The translations under genes and the position numbers were made by a program. The notes under the pieces are model-generated. The model was given only the letters and a program-made list of their open reading frames with translations. It searched no databases and was not told the DNA's origin. This document shows positions 7,808 through 16,037 of a stretch of 64,000 nucleotides of DNA, piece by piece (the stretch's first letter is position 1; each line of letters starts with the position of its first letter). The stretch comes from Candidatus Merdivicinus faecavium (GTDB lineage: Bacteria; Bacillota; Clostridia; Oscillospirales; Ruminococcaceae), in assembly GCA_018716285.1 (NCBI GenBank), contig DVKD01000052.1, forward strand, positions 62,001-126,000, in the 5' to 3' direction.

Positions 7808-10495
7808 TCAGCAATTGCGCTGCACATAGTTTTCCGTTTCTTTCTGTGTGAGGACCTGCCATTTTCCGTCTTCCCGGCGCAGCTCCAGAATATCGCAGTG
7901 CGCAGGGCAGCGGTATTCCAGATCCCCGATCCGAAAATAGGTCAGCCCGCAGGCGTAAACCGACTGGAGCACCCCTTCCGCCCGCCGCGCAAAAAAGACT
8001 TCCGCGTCACTTTCATATCCCCAGTCCAGCTGTGTGACGACAGGATCCTTGCAGAATTTATTGTAGATGACATCCTCAGAGTCCAGCAGGACGATAAAAT
8101 CTTCCTGCCCGCAGGAAGTTTGAATCTCCAGACAGCTGTCCATATCCGTACAGACAATGCCGTTTGGGTAGGACAGATCCAGCCGGCGGGCGGACACAAT
8201 ATTCCGGCACCCTTCGTACGCTTCCAGCAGACTGAGGAAATTGCTGCTCAGCATCAGATCGTTTTGAATGGTGCGCCGGGAGATGACAGCGGGAATGTAC
8301 GCTTCCTCCCTGCGCATATCTTCTCCTGCATATTCCCCCATGCAGATCCATGCCCGGCCAATCTGGGCGGTGGTATGGCGGGTAAAGTCAGTGCAGCGGA
8401 AGTGAATGTCCGAGCGGTTTACGATATGGTGACGGTCAAAAATTTCCCAATCCGCATACCAACCCATGACGGGGAAGGGATCGGCGGCCGTCTGATCAAT
8501 CATGCTTCCGAAGCCGTAGTCCTCTGACGGCCGAAGATTCAGCCCGCCGGTTTTTACAGTGCCGAAGTGAGAATACGTGAATTTGGCGTGATCCTTTCCG
8601 CCCACCACCTTGAAGCTGTCGACCGCATAAAACTCCTCCCCTTCGATGGGAACCATCAGAACTGTGCGCTCAAATTGAGGAATATCCGCCAGATTTTTCC
8701 CATCCATCCGCATGACCTGGGCTGCGCGTCCGATTCCCCACAGAGTAGTCCTGCCGCGCGAATTATTGCGCTGGTAGCGCCCATCCACCATGACCGTATT
8801 GTGCGCGCTGGGGAGGCGGTACCACAGCGCCTGCGGGGTCTGCCATCCGCCGAACATGACTGGCGGGTATCCGAAGTCAGGCATCAGGTCCAGGCCTTTC
8901 GCATACATCCCGATGGTCATGCCTGCACTCTGGGCGTGGCCGCCGCAATACGCATAGTCCATCCACATGGCATATGCCTCCGACTCTCCCCGCAGGATGG
9001 CCAGGCAGAAGTTTTCCTTGTTCAGGCTGTTGAGCTGGATTACGGGGCCATCCTCCCGGATGCAGCGGGCAACTTCTTCCTGGATCTGTTTCCCATTCTC
9101 TGCTCGAAGATCATGCGGCAGCCCTTCCACTGAAAAGCCGTTTTCCCGGTACAGGATTTTGAGAAAATCACGGTCCCCGGTTGTCTGGTACAGCTTCCAA
9201 AACAGGGTAAACATCCGCGGTTCCGAAAAATCCACCGCATAATAATGCGGATCCAGCACCGCAAAGCGGCTGCCGTCCCCTGTGCCGGGATAATACTGCT
9301 GATGCAGGCACCAGGTATCGATGTGAAAGCGAAAAGTTTGATGCAGAATGGGGTAAGCCGCCATCAAACGCGCAAAGAATCCTTCTCCATAGTCCAGAAA
9401 TTCTGTCAGCAGAAGGGCGAGTCCTTTGGTAGACATGGCGGAATAGCCGGCCACTCCCTTTTCCCCCTGTACGCCGTCCACCTGGGTGTTATTTTCGACG
9501 ATTTTCCCGATAGCGGTGAGGATCTCCTCTTCGGGGCAGCCCAATACCGCCTGTATGACAAGCTGGGTCAGCTCGGTGTGGGGCGGATTGCTGCGGATTT
9601 TTTCCGGATGTGCCAGCACTTCCCGCAGGATGCGGGATTCAATGTTTTCCTGTACAGCGGAAAAATCCGGTTTTTTCCAGCCGGTTTCCAGCCCCTTCTG
9701 TTTGAGGAATCCTACAAGGGACCGATCTTCCCGGATGGCCGGGAAAACCCGATCGTAGGCCAGCACCAGTTCTTTTATTTCTGTCGTGGAGTCAATACAG
9801 TAGGAAACATAGCCCTCCGCCGTATGCGGCAGCTCATAAACCAGCCCCTCACGGTCGAAATCAAAGAAAGGCAGCAGATCCGCTACCCGATCGAGCAGGA
9901 CGCCGGCCTTGTGCGCGTAGCGGGTATCGCCGGTATAAAGGTAGGCTGTGGAAAGGGCTTTGAGGCCGCCGACGACATGCTTTTTCCACCGGGAGTAGAT
10001 AAGGTAATTTCCGATAAAACGCCAGCAGTGCCCGTCCCGGCGGTATCCTTCTCCATCATCCACCCCGAAATCCCGCAGAGCCCCGGAGGGATCCTCTTCA
10101 TTATATAAAAGGCTTTCATCCGCATTTTCCCGGCGGAAGATCCCCTGCCTGTCTAATCCGGACTGATAAAACTTCCAAAAGTCATTTTTGGGAAAAAGCG
10201 CGTGACAGTGGGGGCACTCCACCTTCCAGGGGTGCCTCTCGGGGTCATGCCGCCAGAAATACATTCGGACGTCCTCCCCGCATTGGGGACAGCGGCCGTC
10301 TGACCACACCATCCAGGAGCGGGTGATGGTGTGGGAAGGCATCAGCTGCCAGATTTCCTCGTCGCTCATGCACAGGAATGGTTCCGCTTCCCGGATGGCG
10401 GTCTGCACCGCTTCCGGAAGCTGCGGGGCATTTTGAATATTTGCGCGGATATGCGCCACGGTGTCCGGCCCGAAAAAAGTGCTTGCTGTTTTCAT
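7808..10495 (-). CDS. Heparinase II/III-family protein with N-terminal zinc-ribbon-like motif
   Basis: Predicted polysaccharide lyase of the heparinase II/III superfamily, 895 residues, no signal peptide, so probably acting on imported oligosaccharides in the cytoplasm. Near the N-terminus, Cys69-x2-Cys72 and Cys94-x2-Cys97 (CPQCG, CPHC) look like a zinc ribbon. The middle is an alpha-helical toroid. The C-terminal part has the superfamily beta-sandwich motifs (GGHAQSAGM, DFGYPP, HNTVMVDG). The ATG at 10495 follows GGAGG by 8 bases; a GTG 15 bases earlier overlaps that site and is rejected. It lies between the binding-protein and GH106-like genes. Substrates in this superfamily include heparin, alginate and other uronates, so the substrate is open. 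Confidence 0.75.
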   Translation of the reverse strand: MKTASTFFGPDTVAHIRANIQNAPQLPEAVQTAIREAEPFLCMSDEEIWQLMPSHTITRSWMVWSDGRCPQCGEDVRMYFWRHDPERHPWKVECPHCHALFPKNDFWKFYQSGLDRQGIFRRENADESLLYNEEDPSGALRDFGVDDGEGYRRDGHCWRFIGNYLIYSRWKKHVVGGLKALSTAYLYTGDTRYAHKAGVLLDRVADLLPFFDFDREGLVYELPHTAEGYVSYCIDSTTEIKELVLAYDRVFPAIREDRSLVGFLKQKGLETGWKKPDFSAVQENIESRILREVLAHPEKIRSNPPHTELTQLVIQAVLGCPEEEILTAIGKIVENNTQVDGVQGEKGVAGYSAMSTKGLALLLTEFLDYGEGFFARLMAAYPILHQTFRFHIDTWCLHQQYYPGTGDGSRFAVLDPHYYAVDFSEPRMFTLFWKLYQTTGDRDFLKILYRENGFSVEGLPHDLRAENGKQIQEEVARCIREDGPVIQLNSLNKENFCLAILRGESEAYAMWMDYAYCGGHAQSAGMTIGMYAKGLDLMPDFGYPPVMFGGWQTPQALWYRLPSAHNTVMVDGRYQRNNSRGRTTLWGIGRAAQVMRMDGKNLADIPQFERTVLMVPIEGEEFYAVDSFKVVGGKDHAKFTYSHFGTVKTGGLNLRPSEDYGFGSMIDQTAADPFPVMGWYADWEIFDRHHIVNRSDIHFRCTDFTRHTTAQIGRAWICMGEYAGEDMRREEAYIPAVISRRTIQNDLMLSSNFLSLLEAYEGCRNIVSARRLDLSYPNGIVCTDMDSCLEIQTSCGQEDFIVLLDSEDVIYNKFCKDPVVTQLDWGYESDAEVFFARRAEGVLQSVYACGLTYFRIGDLEYRCPAHCDILELRREDGKWQVLTQKETENYVQRNC

Positions 10496-10532
10496 ATATG
10501 AGACCTCCACGGATTTCCTTGGTGGATAAATT

Positions 10533-10560
10533 CTGCCAACAGGAGTGCTCCTGTTGGCAG
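10533..10560 (-). promoter_or_regulatory. Perfect intercistronic hairpin after the second binding-protein gene
   Basis: Two perfect 13-base arms (10533-10545, 10548-10560) lie between the binding-protein stop (10592) and the heparinase-like start. The T-rich run is before the stem rather than after it on the transcribed strand, so mRNA 3'-end stabilisation or partial termination fits better than a strong terminator. Confidence 0.6.
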
Positions 10561-10591
10561 AAAAAGGACTGTTCTCTTTTCCAGAGCCCGC

Positions 10592-12217
10592 TTACTTGAG
10601 GGAATCCCACCACTCATTGGCTTCTTCCACAAGGGTGGAGCCGCCCTGGGCCATCCAGTTGTCAACAAATTCATCGAACTTGTCCACAGACCATTCGCCT
10701 GTGATGATCTTCTGGAAGTATTCCGCCTGCATATTCTGCAGATCTGTCATATACTGGGCGGCAGAGGGAAGCGTCGCGTACAATTCATTGACATAGAAAT
10801 CCCTGTCGAGGCCGTTTTCTTTGCCCCATTCCCAGTTCTCCGGGCTGAGGGTGTCCATGTACTCGAAGGGGGTGATGAACTGGAAGAGCGTGCCAGCTCC
10901 AGCTTTCGCCTGCTTGGTGGTATCTTCCGCATACTCCCCGATCATGCCGGGCGCGCCATTCTCCTGGTAATCCCACATCTCGCCCTGAATGCCGAACCGC
11001 ATGGTGTAGAAGGTTTCCAGGTCCTGATAGAAATAGTCGGCGATTTCCAGGATCTTGCCCAGCTTGTCCGGCTCTTCCTCCAGATTGACGCTGAAGCCGT
11101 CATAACCGCCGCCATACATATTGGCGACCGGCATTCCCTTTTTGCCGTCAGGGCCTTCCGGCAGCGGGCCGACGGTCACATACGCATCCGGGTTGGCCAG
11201 TTTCATCTCATCCACAGTGGCGCCTGCCGCCGTAGGCCCCCAGTGATAGTAGTTGCCGAGCTGGCTTGCAGCAACGCGTCCGGTCGCAAAAACAGTGGAG
11301 ATCGCCCAATAGCCGCCCTTGTTTTCGCCGGTAACAAATTCCGGATCGATATATCCTTCCTGATACCATCTCTGGAGGGTAGTCAGCGCGTCCTTGACGC
11401 CGGGCAGAGTGGAAGAATAGACCAGGTCTTCGCCGTCCTCTGTCTGCATCCAGATGTCGAGCGGCGCGCCATATGCGCCGTACACGCAGGTGAATGCAGT
11501 CTGAGAGATGCCGTAAGTATCGTTCTGCCCATTGCCGTCCGGATCTTCATCACGGATTTTCTGGAGAACAGACTCCATTTCCTCAATGGTAGAAGGCGCT
11601 TCTACGCCGAGCGCGTCCAGATAATCTCCGCGCCAAAACAGTCCCTGCCGCAGGCGGGTATCTTCCTTATAAATGGGAAGCGCGTAAATAGCTCCATCGA
11701 CAGTGGCGTTTTGAAGGGCGAGGGGTGCTTCCTTCTCGTAAAAGCCATAGATATTTGGGCAGTGGGTCTGAATCACTTCCTCCGGGATTTCCGCCAAAAC
11801 ACCCTGGCTTACAAAGGAGCGGTAACGGTCATTGTTGCTGATGCGGATCTTATCGGGGATGGTGCCGCCGCTGATGAGGATGTTGAGCTGTTCGTCCCAG
11901 TTTTGTGCGTCAAGTGCGATAAATTCGATGTTTACATCGAACATCTCTTCCCAGTATTCCAGCATTCTGGGATGCTCGTCGAGGGTTTCATACACGTTGG
12001 ATGTCCAGGTAATGGTGTACTCCTTACCATCGATCGGCTCGTAAGGATCGGTAGCGGCCGCAGTGTCGGTGCTGCTTTCCGAAGTGCCGGAGGATGCAGA
12101 ACCGGCAGTCGAGGATTCTGCAGAACTTCCGGCATTCTCATTTCCGCAGGAAGCGGTGAGAGAGGCCATCAGCAGGGAGGCGGTCAGCAGGGAAAGGACT
12201 CGTTTTTTGTTCATCAT
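10592..12217 (-). CDS. Extracellular solute-binding lipoprotein (family 1)
   Basis: Sugar-binding receptor of the ABC importer encoded just upstream. It has 541 residues, a signal peptide ending at a variant lipobox TASC (Cys24), a Ser/Thr/Ala-rich linker, then a family 1 binding fold rich in Trp and Tyr. Two adjacent ATGs (12217, 12214) follow GAGG; a GTG at 12223 overlaps that site and is less likely. It lies 64 bp after the AraQ-type permease and before the two catalytic genes. No ATP-binding subunit is in the window, which is usual for this transporter class because a shared MsmX-like ATPase serves several importers. Confidence 0.9.
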   Translation of the reverse strand: MMNKKRVLSLLTASLLMASLTASCGNENAGSSAESSTAGSASSGTSESSTDTAAATDPYEPIDGKEYTITWTSNVYETLDEHPRMLEYWEEMFDVNIEFIALDAQNWDEQLNILISGGTIPDKIRISNNDRYRSFVSQGVLAEIPEEVIQTHCPNIYGFYEKEAPLALQNATVDGAIYALPIYKEDTRLRQGLFWRGDYLDALGVEAPSTIEEMESVLQKIRDEDPDGNGQNDTYGISQTAFTCVYGAYGAPLDIWMQTEDGEDLVYSSTLPGVKDALTTLQRWYQEGYIDPEFVTGENKGGYWAISTVFATGRVAASQLGNYYHWGPTAAGATVDEMKLANPDAYVTVGPLPEGPDGKKGMPVANMYGGGYDGFSVNLEEEPDKLGKILEIADYFYQDLETFYTMRFGIQGEMWDYQENGAPGMIGEYAEDTTKQAKAGAGTLFQFITPFEYMDTLSPENWEWGKENGLDRDFYVNELYATLPSAAQYMTDLQNMQAEYFQKIITGEWSVDKFDEFVDNWMAQGGSTLVEEANEWWDSLK

Positions 12218-12281
12218 ATTCACCTCATTAAAAAATTTATGAGTTTACAGAGCCGCGCTGGCGGGCCTGTAATTTCCTGGT

Positions 12282-13163
12282 TCAGCCCTTCAGGGAGCCA
12301 ATCATGATGCCTTTCATAAAATATTTCTGCAAAAACGGATAGACCAATAAGATTGGCAGTGTTGCGACAATCGTTGTCGCCGCTTTGACAGACTCCGGAT
12401 TGGTAAATACCTGGGTCGCGGAATCCGATGCGGTATTCATATAGGCTGTCGTGCCCTCGATAATGATTTTGCGGAGCAGCTGCTGCAGCACCATCAGATC
12501 GGGATTGGAGACATAGATCATATTGTCGTACCAGGAGTTCCAATGGGCAACTGCCGTCCACAGCCCGATTGTGGCGATAACCGGCATGCTGAGCGGGATA
12601 AGGATGCGTACAAATATCTTAAATTCATTTGCCCCATCAATTTTTGCCGATTCCTCCAGTTCCTCCGGGAATGCCATAAAATTGTTGCGGATAATCAAAA
12701 GATTGCTGCTGTTGATGAGGCCGGGGACGATGTAAACCAGGAAGCGGTTGATCAGCCCTAAATTTTTGATCTGCAAATACGTGGGAATCAACCCGCCGCT
12801 GAAAAACATGGGAATGACTACAAAAAGCGTCCAGAAGCTGCGATGCGGAAAATAGCGCTTAGACAGCGGGTAGGCTACCAGCATCGTGCAGAACACCTGA
12901 GAAAAGGTGCCGATCACAGTGCGGAAAATCGTAACCAGGAACGCCTGGCCAAAATTGTCATTCTCAAAAACACGGGCATAGTTGGAAAGGGAGAATTCCT
13001 TCGGAATCAGAGAATCAAAAGTCAGCTGGCTGACCGTAGTGGGGGTAAACGACAAGCTCAACAGGTAGAGAAATGGATACAGCGTAGTAAAGCAGAGCAA
13101 AACCATCACCAATCCGTTAATCAGGCTGAATATCCGGTCGCCCTTTGTTTTATGAAGAATCAT
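12282..13163 (-). CDS. AraQ/YtcP-type sugar ABC transporter permease
   Basis: Second inner-membrane subunit of the CUT1 importer, 293 residues, six predicted helices. It begins with a cytoplasmic stretch and the helix LVMVLLCFTTLYPFLYLLSL. The EAA loop is near EELEESAKIDGANEFKIFVRI, and the end is KYFMKGIMIGSLKG, a common terminus in this family. GTAGGAGG precedes the ATG at 13163. It follows the LplB-type permease by 13 bp. Confidence 0.92.
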   Translation of the reverse strand: MILHKTKGDRIFSLINGLVMVLLCFTTLYPFLYLLSLSFTPTTVSQLTFDSLIPKEFSLSNYARVFENDNFGQAFLVTIFRTVIGTFSQVFCTMLVAYPLSKRYFPHRSFWTLFVVIPMFFSGGLIPTYLQIKNLGLINRFLVYIVPGLINSSNLLIIRNNFMAFPEELEESAKIDGANEFKIFVRILIPLSMPVIATIGLWTAVAHWNSWYDNMIYVSNPDLMVLQQLLRKIIIEGTTAYMNTASDSATQVFTNPESVKAATTIVATLPILLVYPFLQKYFMKGIMIGSLKG

Positions 13164-13176
13164 AACGCACTGCCTC

Positions 13177-14193
13177 CTACCAAATACCGTAATCGTTGAC
13201 CAGCTTGGATATTTTATTTGTGACCAGCACCAGGATCAGCCCCACAACATTTGTAAACAGATTGACGGCGGTGGAGTAGCTGTACCGCAGGTCCTGAAGG
13301 CCGACTTTGTAAGTATATGTGGCAATAACCTCCGCTTTTGGAAGGACCGCCGCATTATTGGCCATGTTGTAAATCTGGTCAAAATCATCGCTGATAATCC
13401 CGCGGGATCCCAGAATCAGCAGGATCGTTACGGTCGGCGCAATCCCCGGCAGCGTAATGTGCCACATCCGCCGCCATCTGCTGGCGCCATCCAGGTAAGC
13501 CGCCTCATAAAGCTCCGGGTTGATAGAAGAAATGGCCGCCAGATAGACAACCGTTCCCCATCCCATATCTTTCCAGACACTCGTGGCAATCAGGACCGGA
13601 CGAATCCAGTTTTCGTCACCCAGAAAAAAGATCGGTTCAAATCCCAATGCCTTCAGCAGAATATTGACCGGGCCGGAACTGGGAGAGAGCAGGTTCATAA
13701 AAATCGAGGTGAGGATAACCCAGGAGACAAAGTGGGGCAGATAACTGATGCTCTGCACCGCCCGCTTAAACCATTTGCATTCGATCTCATTGATCAGAAG
13801 GGCCAGAATGACGGGAGCAATGAAGCCCAGCACAAATTTCCAGCTGCTGATAATCAGGGTGTTGCAAAGAATTCGGAGAAAGCTTGGGGTTCCGAACAGC
13901 AGTTCGAAATTTGCAAACCCGATCCACGGACTTCCCATGATGCCTTCCATGACTTTGAAATCTTTAAAAGCCAGCGTGATGCCGTACATGGGAATATAGG
14001 AAAACAGAATAAAGAAAACCACAGCCGGGAGAAACATCAGCACCAGATATTTATAGCGGATGTATTTGCGGAATTCCGCTTTGGAAAAAAATCCGCTGCT
14101 CTGGGAAGGGCCGGGGGCTGCTTTTCCCTTTCTGCTTCTGCGCGCAGCCTTTCCAGGCGGAAGGCTTTGCTGTTTTAGCGAAGACGTCTGCAT
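13177..14193 (-). CDS. LplB-type sugar ABC transporter permease
   Basis: First gene of the minus-strand operon, 338 residues. A basic Ser/Lys-rich N-terminal tail (about 45 residues) precedes the first helix (YLVLMFLPAVVFFILFSYIP), the PMYGITLAFKDF signature and the EAA loop (INPELYEAAYLDGASRWRRM), which contacts the shared ATPase. The ATG at 14193 follows AAAGGAG. It pairs with the AraQ-type permease downstream. The operon is probably controlled by the AraC gene at 17277-19547 across the divergent promoter region. Confidence 0.92.
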   Translation of the reverse strand: MQTSSLKQQSLPPGKAARRSRKGKAAPGPSQSSGFFSKAEFRKYIRYKYLVLMFLPAVVFFILFSYIPMYGITLAFKDFKVMEGIMGSPWIGFANFELLFGTPSFLRILCNTLIISSWKFVLGFIAPVILALLINEIECKWFKRAVQSISYLPHFVSWVILTSIFMNLLSPSSGPVNILLKALGFEPIFFLGDENWIRPVLIATSVWKDMGWGTVVYLAAISSINPELYEAAYLDGASRWRRMWHITLPGIAPTVTILLILGSRGIISDDFDQIYNMANNAAVLPKAEVIATYTYKVGLQDLRYSYSTAVNLFTNVVGLILVLVTNKISKLVNDYGIW

Positions 14194-14243
14194 TTTGAAA
14201 TGCTCCTTTCTGACTCGTTGTGCATTTTTTTCGGAATGGCTTT

Positions 14244-14272
14244 ATTATAGCGATCGTCCCAGAAATTTGCAA
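14244..14272 (-). promoter_or_regulatory. Promoter of the permease-heparinase-GH106 operon
   Basis: On the minus strand, TTGCAA (14267-14272) and a perfect TATAAT (14244-14249) are 17 bases apart, about 50 bases before the ATG at 14193. Confidence 0.75.
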
Positions 14273-14473
14273 TAAAAAATATTTGCTATAATCCCACTTT
14301 TTTCTCATTTTATATATTCGTATCGATTTTTTCTATTTTTCAACAAGTTATCATATAATTTATTGAAATTGTACTCAAAACCATTCGTTTTACCCATAAA
14401 AATGCCATCTCCTTTCTTATGAGACGAAAAAATACAAAAAGCGAAGAATAACTATCAAATTTTTATCATTTTC

Positions 14474-14502
14474 TTGCATTTCAAAAAAGGCTGTGCTATA
14501 CT
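14474..14502 (+). promoter_or_regulatory. Promoter of the amidohydrolase-aminotransferase operon
   Basis: TTGCAT (14474-14479) and TATACT (14497-14502) are 17 bases apart. Transcription would start near 14509, leaving a short leader with the Shine-Dalgarno site at 14514. Confidence 0.75.
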
Positions 14503-14513
14503 GTTCGCATCCA

Positions 14514-14532
14514 AAAGGCGGTGATACTATTG
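14514..14532 (+). promoter_or_regulatory. Near-perfect Shine-Dalgarno site that fixes a TTG start
   Basis: AAAGGCGGTGAT (14514-14525) matches the 16S tail at all but one base. The GTG at 14521 lies inside it and cannot be the start. The in-frame TTG at 14530 is 8 bases after GGCGG and is the best start. Confidence 0.65.
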
Positions 14533-15273
14533 TGTTATTTTGACTGCAACTGCCGGGCTGGCTTTGAGACGGTGCCTGTCGTAAAGTTCAGCCGGACGAC
14601 CGGGGAGCTGCTCCGCGAGATGGACTTTTTCGGCATCAACAAGGCTCTGGTGATGGACAGCGAAACATTTTACGACCGTCCGACGCCCCGGCCGATACGC
14701 AGCGACCGGCTGCTTCCCGTTTTGAACTTTCTTCCATATCGGAATGTCCAAGAGCTTTCCCGTGAAAACCTCAAGCAAACAATCTGTGAAGGAAGATACG
14801 CAGCTATCCGTTTCCAGCCGCTGAAAGGACGGTACGGATTGGATGCCGAGCTTTTTCACGAGGAGCTTCTGCTGTTTGAACAGATGCGTCTCCCCATGCT
14901 GCTGGACCTGAATGTGCCCGGTCAGGAATACTTTTTGGATTACGGCGCTGTCAAACGGTTTTTGCAGGGCGTTCCGGAGCTTCCGGTGATCCTGATGAAC
15001 ACATCTTACCGGATCGATCTGTCTCTGTATCCTTTGATGGAACAGTTTCCCAAACTCTGTGTAGAAACGTCCGGATACCAGGGATATCATGCGATCGAGG
15101 AGCTGGTGGAACGCTTCGGCTCTCGGAGGATCGTCTTTGGCAGCCGTTATCCGTTTTACTATCCCGGCGCCTCCCGCTGCCGCGTGGAGACAGCGGAACT
15201 GTCTGAGCAGGACCGGAAACGGATTGCCTATCAGAATCTTCAGGAAATGGTGGAGGCGGTTCGCTATGATTGA
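14530..15273 (+). CDS. Amidohydrolase-fold protein lacking the metal-binding motifs
   Basis: It has 247 residues and resembles COG2159-type amidohydrolase TIM barrels, like the next gene. The strand-1 HxH motif is replaced by DCNC (residues 5-8). The strand-8 Asp of the usual FGTDxP motif is missing: the sequence reads FGSRYPF. The loss of both hallmarks argues against a normal mononuclear-metal hydrolase. It may be a structural or regulatory partner of its neighbour, or use different chemistry. It overlaps the next gene by 8 bases, implying translational coupling and possibly a 1:1 complex. The start is TTG 14530 (see the ribosome-binding site entry). The fold assignment is by motif layout and C-terminal similarity. 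Confidence 0.65.
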   Translation: MCYFDCNCRAGFETVPVVKFSRTTGELLREMDFFGINKALVMDSETFYDRPTPRPIRSDRLLPVLNFLPYRNVQELSRENLKQTICEGRYAAIRFQPLKGRYGLDAELFHEELLLFEQMRLPMLLDLNVPGQEYFLDYGAVKRFLQGVPELPVILMNTSYRIDLSLYPLMEQFPKLCVETSGYQGYHAIEELVERFGSRRIVFGSRYPFYYPGASRCRVETAELSEQDRKRIAYQNLQEMVEAVRYD

Positions 15274-16024
15274 ATGCAGAAAGTTCGGTTACTCCATTCT
15301 GGATGCGCATGCTCACATCGGCTATTCGTTTGACGGATACCGGATGAGTCCGGAGGAACAGCTGCACAGCATGGATATACTGGGAATTGAAAAAATGCTT
15401 GCTTCCAATCTGCATGCCCTCTATTTTGATCCGGTCCAGGGCAACCGCGAGATGGCGGACGTAGCTGCCCGGTACCCGGAACGCATCCTCGGTTATGTGG
15501 CGGTAAATCCGCACCATATGGAAGGCTGGGAGGCATATCTGAATGAAATGCTCGCCCTTCCCAACATGGTTGGCATCAAGCTGCATCCGGATTTCAACAG
15601 CTATCCGACCAACGGGCCGCAGTATCACCGGATTTATGAGTACGCAAACCGGCACAGGCTGCTGGTTTTGAACCATTATTTTGGAGATGTCAAAACCATT
15701 GTGGAACTGGCGAAGAGCTACCCTCATATGAAAATGATCTGCGGACACCGGTGCGCTTACCCGAATCTGGATGAAATCCGGTATCTGCGGGATAATCTGG
15801 CCGACCGGCGCGATATCTATTTTGACACAACCTCTTCCTGTGTCGCCTACGGCGCAATCGAACGATACTGCGAGTATCTGGGAAGCGAACGGATTCTATT
15901 CGGTACGGATACCCCCTATTTTGATCCCGCCTATCAGGTCGGGCGATTTTTATGGTGCGGGCTGAATGACCGCGACCGGCGGAATATCCTGCGCGAAAAT
16001 ATGTGGAATTTGATTACAAAGTGA
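15266..16024 (+). CDS. Metal-dependent amidohydrolase family (COG2159-like TIM barrel)
   Basis: It has 252 residues with an intact active-site set: HAH (His15, His17) on strand 1, a histidine in NHYFGD, another in CGHRCAYPN, and the strand-8 Asp in FGTDTPYF. Relatives hydrolyse C-N or C-O bonds or decarboxylate carboxylic acids using one divalent metal. No signal peptide. The ATG at 15266 lies inside the end of the preceding ligand-less paralogue. The aminotransferase follows after 13 bp. Placement divergent from uronate-type catabolic genes suggests a small sugar-derived lactone, amide or acid as substrate, but nothing in the sequence fixes it. Confidence 0.8.
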   Translation: MIECRKFGYSILDAHAHIGYSFDGYRMSPEEQLHSMDILGIEKMLASNLHALYFDPVQGNREMADVAARYPERILGYVAVNPHHMEGWEAYLNEMLALPNMVGIKLHPDFNSYPTNGPQYHRIYEYANRHRLLVLNHYFGDVKTIVELAKSYPHMKMICGHRCAYPNLDEIRYLRDNLADRRDIYFDTTSSCVAYGAIERYCEYLGSERILFGTDTPYFDPAYQVGRFLWCGLNDRDRRNILRENMWNLITK

Positions 16025-16037
16025 GGTATAATAAGAA

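Larger units (their letters stand above)
14194..14529. other. AT-rich divergent promoter region, no gene seen
   Basis: This 336-bp spacer between two divergent operons holds a promoter on each strand (listed separately) and long A/T runs. There is no coding-like frame. Because both operons probably answer to the same AraC regulator, its operator is expected here, but no convincing direct repeat was found by eye. Confidence 0.7.

Noticed and set aside
6833-8527. Plus-strand open frame of about 560 codons over the GH106-like and heparinase-like genes
   Set aside because: It is antisense to both enzymes with no start signal and no domain.
14521-14529. GTG at 14521 as start of the first amidohydrolase-like gene
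   Set aside because: It lies within the Shine-Dalgarno sequence, so ribosomes could not start there. TTG 14530 fits better.
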